In this document: piece by piece, positions 5,956 to 14,681 of the stretch
How positions within the stretch are numbered: the first letter of the stretch is position 1
Layout: every line of letters begins with the position of its first letter
NCBI GenBank assembly: GCA_021646415.1
Contig: SOEU01000024.1
Span: forward strand, 1 to 45,571
Reading direction: 5' to 3'
DNA from: Candidatus Brocadia sp.
GTDB lineage: Bacteria; Planctomycetota; Brocadiia; Brocadiales; Brocadiaceae
DNA length: 45,571 bases
Position numbers and translations under genes: made by a program
Notes under the pieces: generated by a model
Database searches by the model: none
The model's input: only the letters and a program-made list of their open reading frames with translations
What the model was told of the DNA's origin: nothing

Positions 5956-8868
5956 ATGAACATGATTGATATCAAACCCTACGACTGCCTGAAATCTTCA
6001 CAAGAGATCAGACAGTGGTATGAAAAGAATTACTATTTACTGTCATTGGCTGGCCTATGGTTAAAAGGTGGCGAGCCGAATACCATGGACCATGTCTTGT
6101 TTCATCAGGCAGAGCTGCGATTTCTCATCTGCAGGCTGTCAACGTATCGTGATGTAGCAGTTTCTATCTCTCACCCCCTGGTAGCTCAGATCGCACAGGA
6201 GGTGAAAGGTGTTTTTACAGACTTCTCCTTTCTCCCCCCACCGAAAGACCTGGAGGTAATGATTGGCTCCAAAATTCCCCTTTGGACAGGCACTACGACG
6301 AAAGAACCTCCTTGTGCATTCGATGTCCTTGGTATTAGTAACTCCTTTGTGCTGGAGTTACTGAATCTGCCAAAACTTTTGCATTTTTCAGGTATTCCGC
6401 TCTTCAAGAACGAACGCATGATACGTCCGGATATTCCACTGGTTGTGCTGGGGGGCGCCAGCTCGGCAGTTACTTCTGTACTGCACGGACCTCTCAAAGA
6501 ACAGGGATTTGGGAATAATTATGGGCTTGTAGACGCCGTGTTCGTTGGTGAAGGAGAATATTCTATAAAACAATTTTTGGAGGTGGTAAAAAACGGGAAG
6601 GCACATGGGTTGAGCAAAACTGAGATTCTCAGTGCATGTCACGGGAAGGTTGATGGATTCTATGAACCGGATAAATACGAACATCGGTATAAAGTGGTTG
6701 TACAGAATCCCGCAGAAATACAAACGATAACAGAAAAAATATACAGCGATGAAGTTAACAATCTCCTTTCAGATAAAGGTGTTTTGGCAGAGATTACGCC
6801 AAAAGAACCGTACGTGCCATATCCCGTAAAAAGCGCAACTATATACAATCTTGATCAGGTGAGGACGTTAGAATCGGGTCCTCTCTGGTATGAAACAGAA
6901 AGTCTCGGTATGGGAAGTTTGCAAATCAGTAACGGATGCCCATGCTTTTGTGCCTTTTGTGCCGAAAGCTGGGAGAGAAAACCCTATCGGGAACGGTCAT
7001 TATCAAAGCTTTTAGAAGCGCTGAAAGCAGCAAAGGCACAGCAAGGGCTGGAGAGCGTAAATCTCCTGAGTTTTAACTTCAATACCCATACTGAACTGTA
7101 TCCCATGATCTTATCCTTTTATAGGGAAATGGCCAGCATCAGCCTCAAGAGCCAGCGGTTTGATCTGTTGTCTGCCGACCGGTTCCTTGCAGAGGTACAA
7201 CAGATAATCGGAAAGACAACGGTTAGTTGCGGGATGGAAGGTATCAGCGAGCGGTTGAGACGATACCTGCACAAGAACCTTACCGAAGAACAAATCTATA
7301 AGGCCTGTGAATTTTTGTTTGAAAGGGGTGCCAGGGAACTCAAGATTTTTTTAATCTGCACGGGATTGGAACAAGCGGAAGACTTTGAGGAATTCGGAAG
7401 ATTTGTAAAGCGTCTGGGGGACTTGAAAAGTATGTCAGATAGCAGTGTCCGCATCGTTTTTAGCATGACGCCCCTTTATTATCCCCCGCATACACCATTG
7501 CAATATCACGAGTGTGTAACAGCCCTTGACGATAAAAAGCAGATACGAAGGGAAATTGAACGTATCTGTAAATTTAACGGCATGGAATTCCGGGAAAGCG
7601 CTTCTTATGAAGAAATATGGCTGACACAATTACTGGCAATGGGCGATAGACGGTTAACCCCTGCCCTCGTACGCTCATCGATTATGGATGGATTTGTTTA
7701 TTATAACACTGTGCCAAAACAAATACTCAGGAATTGGCGTAATTATTTAATGGAATTAGGGTTATCCGAAGAAAATTACTTTCGTGCAAAGGGGAAAAAT
7801 CAGGTCTTTCCCTGGGACGATATCGATTTGGGCATTACAAAGAAATTTTTGTGGGAAGAATACGAGCGTTCAATCTATTTTACCGAGCGTGAGTACTGCC
7901 TGGGTCGTCCACAGATCGAAGCACAATGCCTGGGATGCGGGGCTTGCCCAACGGCCGCTCATAAGAAAAAGATTACACACCACAAAATTTCTCAACCCTT
8001 TCTCATGGAAGACATTCGCCGGATTGCTGACAGGAAACGAAACCCCCTCATACTACGAGTCGTTGTGGAGATCGAACCCGCCCTGCGTTTAGCCCAAAAA
8101 CAATTTATTGGAGTGGCCATTGCACGCGCCCTTATGCTTGCCATGCCTGAAATTGTACCTTATTATCAGGCATTGTCTGCTCATGCAAGAGATTTTGGTG
8201 GAGAGAAGGTCACTGCTGATTTTACACATGGTATTAATGTTTATCACCTGGCGTTTTTATCAGACGACAGAACAAAAGAACTCTTGAATAGTGAGGCCCT
8301 TCCCCGAAAACTCAATAGTATACAAGCATATTGCCGCGGATTCAGGATTAAGGAATTTGTTTTAGGTCCCGGTGATATACCGGATGTGCACTATATCCTC
8401 TACAGGATGTGTCTCGCGAAAGAATTTACGGCGTCTTTTCTGCAACAAAAACTGGGAGAATATCTTCACGCACATTATGTTAAGCATACGCTATTAAAGA
8501 GGGATGGGCAGGCGATATTCAAGGTAGATACAAAATATAAAAAGAATGCCGTTGTCCTTTATGCGCGGATTTACAAAACCCAACAAGTGAAAGAATCAGA
8601 TGCCGAATTTTCCATTTTCATGGTGGCATCAAAACGTTTTAATATCCAGGAATTTTTAATGACCTGCTACGGATTCGGGAGGAAAAAGGAAATCGTCTGT
8701 ACAAAGATAGAAGCCCTGGGATACTATGGAAAAAATCCTGTTTTGCAAAATGTTGAACGATGCGAATCATGCAATGACTTTATCAGTGAAACATTTCTCT
8801 TTGGTCTGCCCTTAGGAGAACACCAATGCCTTGTTTGCAGCATAAATACGGGTATGATTGATGTTTAG
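5956..8868 (+). CDS. Large B12-binding-like radical SAM protein of unknown function
   Basis: This 970-residue protein begins with a Rossmann-like region resembling B12-binding domains of radical SAM proteins: FDVLGISNSFVLELLNL, GIPLFKNER, then VVLGGASS (163-170) and DAVFVGEGE (193-201). The cobalamin-ligating DxHxxG is not seen. The radical SAM motif is C328-x3-C332-x2-C335, with an extra Cys at 330. A CLGCGACP cluster follows in the second half, and the last 40 residues have two CxxC-type pairs (CESC, CLVC), suggesting further Fe-S or Zn sites. The layout recalls TIGR03960-type proteins with a long C-terminal extension. The start has no strong ribosome-binding site; ATG two codons later is possible. 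It stands alone between minus-strand genes, so context gives no pathway. Confidence 0.75.
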   Translation: MNMIDIKPYDCLKSSQEIRQWYEKNYYLLSLAGLWLKGGEPNTMDHVLFHQAELRFLICRLSTYRDVAVSISHPLVAQIAQEVKGVFTDFSFLPPPKDLEVMIGSKIPLWTGTTTKEPPCAFDVLGISNSFVLELLNLPKLLHFSGIPLFKNERMIRPDIPLVVLGGASSAVTSVLHGPLKEQGFGNNYGLVDAVFVGEGEYSIKQFLEVVKNGKAHGLSKTEILSACHGKVDGFYEPDKYEHRYKVVVQNPAEIQTITEKIYSDEVNNLLSDKGVLAEITPKEPYVPYPVKSATIYNLDQVRTLESGPLWYETESLGMGSLQISNGCPCFCAFCAESWERKPYRERSLSKLLEALKAAKAQQGLESVNLLSFNFNTHTELYPMILSFYREMASISLKSQRFDLLSADRFLAEVQQIIGKTTVSCGMEGISERLRRYLHKNLTEEQIYKACEFLFERGARELKIFLICTGLEQAEDFEEFGRFVKRLGDLKSMSDSSVRIVFSMTPLYYPPHTPLQYHECVTALDDKKQIRREIERICKFNGMEFRESASYEEIWLTQLLAMGDRRLTPALVRSSIMDGFVYYNTVPKQILRNWRNYLMELGLSEENYFRAKGKNQVFPWDDIDLGITKKFLWEEYERSIYFTEREYCLGRPQIEAQCLGCGACPTAAHKKKITHHKISQPFLMEDIRRIADRKRNPLILRVVVEIEPALRLAQKQFIGVAIARALMLAMPEIVPYYQALSAHARDFGGEKVTADFTHGINVYHLAFLSDDRTKELLNSEALPRKLNSIQAYCRGFRIKEFVLGPGDIPDVHYILYRMCLAKEFTASFLQQKLGEYLHAHYVKHTLLKRDGQAIFKVDTKYKKNAVVLYARIYKTQQVKESDAEFSIFMVASKRFNIQEFLMTCYGFGRKKEIVCTKIEALGYYGKNPVLQNVERCESCNDFISETFLFGLPLGEHQCLVCSINTGMIDV

Positions 8869-8927
8869 GGCGCTCATTTTTTCTGACACCAGTTTTACGC
8901 AATTTCCAAAACGGGCAATTCCGATTT

Positions 8928-10934
8928 TTAGCCATGGTATTTTTTTGACTTATTATAAAAACCTTTAAATTTTCTCAAAAACCTTATGAGAACGAAGGTG
9001 ACTGCAAGACCCATGATAGTGGCTATAGTCACTGGGCTGGTACCAAATAACCAGGCAAGGACGTTAATGAGGCCGGATAGGAATGCAATGGGGTGGGTGA
9101 GAAAGGTGAGCAGGATGGATGCAACCAGGCCATATTTGATAAACTTTACACATTTTGCAAATGTTTTGGGCGAGAGAAATCGCATTACCAGGAGGCCAGC
9201 CTTCCCTTTGCTGGCAAGCTGAAGACCATCATCTCCGTACATACCAACATACTTAATGACATCGTCTCCGTGCCTTTTCGCCATTCGGATTACATCATGA
9301 CCATATTTTTCAATAACTTTTACACCGCTTGAACCGTATCTGGATATATACAGAATGATGTCATCCCCATAGAGGGCTGATAATTTGATAACATTGTCAC
9401 CATAAATGGAGCTTAAAAGCACAACGTCTTTGCCATACTTCTGAATAACCCTAAGGCCGTCGTTACCATAGAGCGCAATGTATTTGATCACATCATCACC
9501 ATATCGGCGTGCCAGGGATAGGAGATCATCCCCATATTGTTCAATTGCTTTCCCAGCATCGGCGCCATATTGAGAAACGTATCGAACCACATCATCTCCA
9601 TATTGCTGTGAGAGGGTAAGGATTTTGCCGTCCGTTACCTTCAGCGCCTTGATGCCATCGTCTCCGTGTTTTGCCACAAATGGAATGACGTCATCGCCAT
9701 AGGCCGTTACGAGGTCTTCGGTTACATGGACAAGGCCATTGAACCCTTTTGTGGTCTTTGCAAAACGTGCCCCTTTTACCGCAAGTTTTGCCCCCCTGGA
9801 TATCCCGCTACCAATAGGGACAAGTCCCAGGATATCCAGTCCTGCAAACAACTTGTCCTGTAAGCTGATGTCTTCCTGCCGAATTCTTTTCCGGCTGACC
9901 TTTTCGGCATCGGAAATAAAGAAATTCCTTAATTTGTTCGTAATGGTGGTAATGGCTTCTTCCCTGACGTTATTGATATCGAGGATTTCAAACCGATCCA
10001 TGAAATCGTTTCCCAACTCAAAAATAAGACGAATGGCCCTACTGGCATTTTCACGTTGTACGGTTGCATCTCCTTGCGTATTTGCGGTAGATGTGCCTGT
10101 GCCATACCACCAGGTTGATATCCATTCGTAGGCGCTTGTTGTCTTCAGGTAGTTGTATAACTGGCTGTTAAAATCTTTATTGCTATAAAAAAGATAAATG
10201 ATGGGAATGGTCTGTTTATGCCCGTACGTTTTAATTATCTGATAAAAGGTATCATCATCCATGAAAAGATTGAATAAAGTCTTTGCCTTTTCCCCGTATT
10301 CCTTTACGGCCAGGAGGCCGTCGTCCTGGAATTTCATGACAATGTTTAATACGTCTTTGTCGTAAAGCCGCGCAAAGGCGATTCCATGTTTTCGTGCCAG
10401 GGGAAAAACAATGTCCCCCTTTTCATTGGCAAGGTTAATGAGCTCAATGCCCTTGTCTTTATCCTCGCTTATACGGAAGAAGTTTTCGGGGTTATTAGCA
10501 ATATATTTCATCCCTTCCTCTCCAAAGTTTTTGTAAAATTCAGCAAGGATTTTGGGTGAGAATATGGGGTAATTATTTGTGTTGCTACCAGAATTGTTAT
10601 AAAGGTGAAAGATGTCTCTATAATCCAGGAGTGGAAACAGGTCGGCCATTTCCCTGCCATATTTTTCCAGGAGTGCAAGCCCATCGATTTTATACTCTTT
10701 CAAAAATTCAAGGGCAAACGTGCCGTATTGCTGGTAGAGTCGTTCAGCATTATCACCAAATTGTCCAAACACGTCTTTATAGATGGTGCAGATAGCATCG
10801 ACGTGGTATATTGGGGCATTTGATACTGTTGTTGAGGCACTCTCTGTGGATTGAGAACCTGCGTTTTGTGGTGACAAAAAAGTTATGTGACTTACCAAGA
10901 GCAGAATAAAAGATATGAAAAGCTTTTTATTCAT
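8928..10934 (-). CDS. Exported, membrane-anchored protein with fifteen 11-residue YGDD repeats
   Basis: This 668-residue protein starts with a signal peptide or anchor (hydrophobic residues 5-20). Residues 412-576 are fifteen undecapeptides in perfect register, each starting Tyr/His-Gly-Asp-Asp (for example YGDDVIKYIAL), with Y or H at 412, 423, 445 and every 11 residues on to 566 (Thr at 434). Weaker units with the same spacing occur near 59-102 and 191-223. Eleven residues fit three helical turns, so I expect a long amphipathic helical or solenoid array. Two membrane segments follow (about 604-628 and 632-651), then a basic tail. No family or catalytic motif is recognised. A structural or envelope role is possible but unproven. 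Confidence 0.75.
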   Translation of the reverse strand: MNKKLFISFILLLVSHITFLSPQNAGSQSTESASTTVSNAPIYHVDAICTIYKDVFGQFGDNAERLYQQYGTFALEFLKEYKIDGLALLEKYGREMADLFPLLDYRDIFHLYNNSGSNTNNYPIFSPKILAEFYKNFGEEGMKYIANNPENFFRISEDKDKGIELINLANEKGDIVFPLARKHGIAFARLYDKDVLNIVMKFQDDGLLAVKEYGEKAKTLFNLFMDDDTFYQIIKTYGHKQTIPIIYLFYSNKDFNSQLYNYLKTTSAYEWISTWWYGTGTSTANTQGDATVQRENASRAIRLIFELGNDFMDRFEILDINNVREEAITTITNKLRNFFISDAEKVSRKRIRQEDISLQDKLFAGLDILGLVPIGSGISRGAKLAVKGARFAKTTKGFNGLVHVTEDLVTAYGDDVIPFVAKHGDDGIKALKVTDGKILTLSQQYGDDVVRYVSQYGADAGKAIEQYGDDLLSLARRYGDDVIKYIALYGNDGLRVIQKYGKDVVLLSSIYGDNVIKLSALYGDDIILYISRYGSSGVKVIEKYGHDVIRMAKRHGDDVIKYVGMYGDDGLQLASKGKAGLLVMRFLSPKTFAKCVKFIKYGLVASILLTFLTHPIAFLSGLINVLAWLFGTSPVTIATIMGLAVTFVLIRFLRKFKGFYNKSKKYHG

Positions 10935-11554
10935 GGATAGTTTTCATTTAAAGACAGTTCCAGAGTAAGGACTGCTTGTCACTGCTCTGTTTGGTCTGCC
11001 TTTGGTTGATTTACGATAAATTTTCAATTAATAATATCTTACTCCCACCTATCTTAAAACAAAAAACTCTTCCGATTCGTTCGAGTCGGGAGATATAATG
11101 TTTATCCCAATTGAAGTATTGTTCGTTACGCTGGTTATTGACAGGATTCTGAACAGGAGAGAAAAATGCGTTCCAGAAGTATTTGAAGAATAAATATCCT
11201 TGTCTTTTCCCTTTGCCTTAGGAGATTCCAAATGCATCACAAGAGACCCAGCAAGGTGGGTTTTCCCACCTGATAAAAACACAATTTACGGAGGCCTTTT
11301 AATCTTGACATAAAGGTAATGTGGATATAATATGGCCCATTCCGTACTGGGTGAAATTTGTTGAAGTCCTTTTCAGGTTACCTTCGGAGGCAATTTACAA
11401 TAGTGGCATTTGGCAGAAAATCACTTAAGCCTTTGGACGTCACACCTCCGCATGGTTGAAATCATCGTGTAATGTGTAATAATGCGCCCTGGAATTGTTT
11501 ATTGATAGATGGGGGTAGAGTCCCTAAGCATTTAGTGAGAAAGGTGAATGAAAT
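10935..11554. other. Intergenic region between divergent genes
   Basis: The 620 bp contain no gene I can support; a 77-codon minus frame at 11049-11282 has no homologue I recognise and no start signal. A perfect hairpin AGGTGGG-TTTT-CCCACCT sits at 11254-11271 without a U-tract. A promoter for the DUF481 gene is at 11305-11333, leaving a leader of about 215 nt. Confidence 0.55.
11305..11333 (+). promoter_or_regulatory. Sigma-70-type promoter for the DUF481 gene
   Basis: TTGACA at 11305-11310 is followed 17 bp later by TAATAT (11328-11333), or 15 bp later by the overlapping TATAAT (11326-11331). Transcription would start near 11340. Confidence 0.55.
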
Positions 11555-12769
11555 ATGTTCTTAAAGAAATACTTGCAGGTATATCCCGCAGTAGTTTTTT
11601 TTCTGGTAACGTTATTTGGAATAAAGGCATTTTCGGATGAAATAAAAATGATTGATGGTACTTTTATTGGGGGAGAAGTATTAAAAATCTCAGAAGAATC
11701 TCTTGATCTTCAGCAAAAGGATGGGAGCATCCGTGCTATTCAGATCAATACAATAAGCCTCATTGCAAGGGATAATGAAATCATTATTGTAAATCACGAA
11801 AACACGAGAAAGAGATTCTCTGTCCTTAAGATAAAAAAGCCAGAAGGTCTTTCTATAAAAGATATCGATATTAATACTACGGATACATTGGCTTCTTCTG
11901 AGACGGGAACTGAAACAATCACGGTTGCTGTAAAAGAATCGGAACAGGTGCAGACAAGTTCCGGCGATGAGCAGAGTGCCCATAAAGAAGAATCTCCATC
12001 AAGTACACAGGAAGCTGAAGTAAAAAGCAGTCCGCAGCAATCTTCGAATACGAGCGGTGAAAAACTTGCTCAATCAGAGGAAAAGAAAGTTCCCCCTCCC
12101 CAAAAGACATGGAAGGGAAATGCTGATGCCGGTATAAATATTAAAGACGGAAATACAGAGTCAACTACCACCTATTTAAAAGGGGCATATGTTAACGAAC
12201 GAAATCGGGACAATATATATTTCAATGCGATTTCCCTTTATGAAACGCAGAAAGACAGAGATACAGATGAAGACGAAGAAACTGTCAATGAACAGCGGGC
12301 TACGGGAAAATACGAATATAAACATACTCCCAGGTTATATTCTTTTTTTAACCAGTACTTTGAACATGATGAACTTGAGGATTTAAATTATCGCTCTATT
12401 TCATCACCGGGCGCTGGTTACCGTTTCATCGACGAAGAAAGGCTGAAATATAAAGCAGAAACTGGTCCTGCATATACCTATGAAAGATTCCATGGTGGGA
12501 TCACTGATGATTTTTGGGGTATAAGGTTTGGTCATTATTTGGATTGGATCTTCCTGCAGGATACAAAATTATATGCTAAACAAGAATATGTACAAAGTGT
12601 TGAAAATCAAGAAGATTGGCGTTTAGATTCAGGTGTAGGAGTCAGGCACAACCTGACAAAATCTATAGCATTAAGCTTTGAAATCCTCAACCAATACGAT
12701 AATACACCGCTGGAGGGTAACCAGAAAGATGATACCACAATGATTGGAAGCGTGGGGTATAATTTTTAA
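11555..12769 (+). CDS. DUF481 outer-membrane beta-barrel protein
   Basis: This 404-residue protein has a signal peptide (hydrophobic residues 9-26), a small beta-rich N-terminal domain (about 29-100), a Ser/Glu/Gln-rich linker (about 110-185) and a C-terminal DUF481 domain (from about 187) that starts TWKGNADAGINIKDGNTES and ends GYNF with a terminal Phe, as outer-membrane barrels do. DUF481 members include YdiY of E. coli; their molecular role is unclear. The extra N-terminal domain and charged linker make it longer than the usual 250 residues. It is a single gene with its own promoter; AAAGGTGA lies before the ATG. Confidence 0.82.
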   Translation: MFLKKYLQVYPAVVFFLVTLFGIKAFSDEIKMIDGTFIGGEVLKISEESLDLQQKDGSIRAIQINTISLIARDNEIIIVNHENTRKRFSVLKIKKPEGLSIKDIDINTTDTLASSETGTETITVAVKESEQVQTSSGDEQSAHKEESPSSTQEAEVKSSPQQSSNTSGEKLAQSEEKKVPPPQKTWKGNADAGINIKDGNTESTTTYLKGAYVNERNRDNIYFNAISLYETQKDRDTDEDEETVNEQRATGKYEYKHTPRLYSFFNQYFEHDELEDLNYRSISSPGAGYRFIDEERLKYKAETGPAYTYERFHGGITDDFWGIRFGHYLDWIFLQDTKLYAKQEYVQSVENQEDWRLDSGVGVRHNLTKSIALSFEILNQYDNTPLEGNQKDDTTMIGSVGYNF

Positions 12770-12879
12770 GTACCGACGTATACCTTTGAAAAAATTTTGG
12801 TAGCATTACCATACTCTGTCAGGATAAAACCTGCAGGTGGAATTGCGTTGGCAGAGTGTGGTCTCCGATTTACTTCTCT

Positions 12880-13800
12880 ATGGAAACATTTGATGAATTA
12901 AATATTGTAACAGGTGCATTTAGCTATACGGGCAAATATATCGCCCAAAGACTCCTGGCCATGGGAAGGAAGGTTAAAACGCTCACCGGGCATCCCAACC
13001 GTCCGAACCCCTTTGGTGACCGGGTGGGTGTTGCTCCATTTAATTTCGACAAGCCGGAAGAGCTGATCAGGAGCATGCAAGGGGCGACAATCCTTTACAA
13101 TACCTACTGGGTACGCTTTTCCTACAGGCAAGTTACATTTGACAAGGCTGTTGCGAATACGAAGACCCTTATGAAAGCGGCTGAAGAGGCAGGTATCCGC
13201 AGGATTGTACATATCAGTATCACGAATGCCTCAGAAGCATCGCCTTTTCCTTATTTCAGAGGGAAGGGAATTCTGGAAAAGGCCATAAACCAGTCTAGAC
13301 TATCCTATGCCATCATTAGGCCAACTGTGCTCTTCGGACATGAGGATATCCTTATCAACAATATTGCCTGGCTCCTCAGGCGGTTTCCGATATTTGCCAT
13401 CCTGGGTTCCGGTGATTACAAACTACAACCGGTCTTTGTGGAAGACGTGGCCGAAATAGCGGTGAATGCTGGCCAGCACGGGGAGAATATGATTATCGAT
13501 GCGGTTGGTCCTGAGATTTACACGTTTCATGAAATGGTTAGACTTATTGCCGGCAAAATCCATAGTAAACCAAAGATAGTTCATCTCAGGCCGGAATTGG
13601 CGCTTTTCTTTTCGAGACTTATTGGCTATATTGTCAATGACGTGGTGTTAACCCGAGACGAAGTTTATGGATTGATGTCAAACCTCCTGATTTCAGAAAA
13701 AACTCCAACGGGACACATGCGCTTGAGTGATTGGCTGACACGCAATGCAGGGAATATCGGAACCAGATATGCCTCTGAGTTAAGTCGTCACTACCGTTAA
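12880..13800 (+). CDS. Atypical SDR / NAD(P)-dependent epimerase-like protein
   Basis: A Rossmann fold starts at once: IVTGAFSYTGKYIAQRL is the GxxxxTGxxI dinucleotide motif of extended and atypical SDRs. Later segments (RIVHISITNA, YAIIRPTVLFG, LQPVFVEDVAE) match the NmrA/complex-I 39-kDa-like branch, which often lacks the catalytic Tyr-Lys pair; I see no clear YxxxK. It may bind NAD(P) for a regulatory, chaperone or sugar-nucleotide role. I chose ATG at 12880 because it leaves only a short lead before the nucleotide-binding strand; a GTG at 12856 is in frame. Neither has a good ribosome-binding site. It follows the DUF481 gene by 110 bp. Confidence 0.8.
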   Translation: METFDELNIVTGAFSYTGKYIAQRLLAMGRKVKTLTGHPNRPNPFGDRVGVAPFNFDKPEELIRSMQGATILYNTYWVRFSYRQVTFDKAVANTKTLMKAAEEAGIRRIVHISITNASEASPFPYFRGKGILEKAINQSRLSYAIIRPTVLFGHEDILINNIAWLLRRFPIFAILGSGDYKLQPVFVEDVAEIAVNAGQHGENMIIDAVGPEIYTFHEMVRLIAGKIHSKPKIVHLRPELALFFSRLIGYIVNDVVLTRDEVYGLMSNLLISEKTPTGHMRLSDWLTRNAGNIGTRYASELSRHYR

Positions 13801-13925
13801 GTCCTAAAAGGTTGCGTGCGGTCAAACGGCAGAATATTCAGTTCCAATAGTTGCCAGATGCATTGGGGAAGCTTGAGAAGAAGTCCGGGATTTTAAAATC
13901 GAAGAACACAGGGTATTTAAAGATT

Positions 13926-13970
13926 ATAAAAAACAAGGCGCATTCCCTTTTTATGAGAAATGCGCCTTGT
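13926..13970 (-). terminator. Intrinsic terminator
   Basis: CAAGGCGCATT (13934-13944) pairs with AATGCGCCTTG (13959-13969). On the minus strand it is followed by a T-run (TTTTTTAT), so it terminates the small secreted-protein gene at 14059-14487. Confidence 0.85.
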
Positions 13971-14058
13971 TGCATCCTAAGCAGTAATTAAACGAAAATT
14001 CGCAGATTATTATGCTTTTGTTATAAAGAACATTGGCATGTTTATTGAGTTTTGCTTT

Positions 14059-14487
14059 TTATCTGCAAATTGCCATTGTCCAACTACCTCTACCACCGCA
14101 AGTGTTGAGCCAGGTACCGGAAGCAGTCTTACCCGTTTTTCCTGTGTGCGTGCCGGTATAGGTGAACTGTCCGCAGCATGAGTTTCCCGTGTTGTTTGTT
14201 CCTGTGAGTTGTACATTCACGGCATCAAAGGTACCGGTTACGTCCCAGACACCGCAGGTTCCGGTATCAACCTTTCCTACCAATCGACCAGGGCCAGCCA
14301 CCTGGAGAGTCCACACATATCCGAAATTATCACATAAAGATGGAAGGGTTAGTCCTTCGGATTTACCAAAGAATGTTGTGTCATCACCAACTTGTGGTGC
14401 CGTATCGTCAGCAGGACCTGCGTAAACCGAACTTACCAACGCCATCGTAACAGATATTGCAAAGAAAACACCTAATAACTTCTTCAT
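14059..14487 (-). CDS. Small secreted Cys-containing protein, unknown
   Basis: This 142-residue protein has a clear Sec signal peptide (MKKLLGVFFAISVTMALVSS, cleavage after VYA). The mature part is rich in Gly and Thr and has Cys residues in LCDN, GTCG, SCCG, NTCG and at the second-last position (ICR), which suggests disulfides outside the cytoplasm. Phrases such as GTFDAVNVQLTGTN and ASGTWLNTCGGRGSW alternate like a small beta barrel. No family is recognised. It has its own terminator downstream and lies just beyond the end of the metalloprotease gene on the same strand. Confidence 0.75.
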   Translation of the reverse strand: MKKLLGVFFAISVTMALVSSVYAGPADDTAPQVGDDTTFFGKSEGLTLPSLCDNFGYVWTLQVAGPGRLVGKVDTGTCGVWDVTGTFDAVNVQLTGTNNTGNSCCGQFTYTGTHTGKTGKTASGTWLNTCGGRGSWTMAICR

Positions 14488-14681
14488 ATTCCTTACTCCT
14501 TTTCAAAAATGATCTATTAAAGTACTGTACCCTGCTACTTCTTCTTCCGCTCAGATTAAGAATGCCACCTCCTTTCTCAATACTTTTTCCCGGACCAGAG
14601 AGATACTATTTCTTAAGCGAAGATTATGAGGTTGTCTTTTTTCGCAACTATAGAGATATATCGGCATTGTTGGATAAAATT

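Noticed and set aside
11049-11282. 77-codon minus-strand ORF
   Set aside because: No ribosome-binding site, no recognisable domain, and it includes a perfect hairpin; more likely non-coding.
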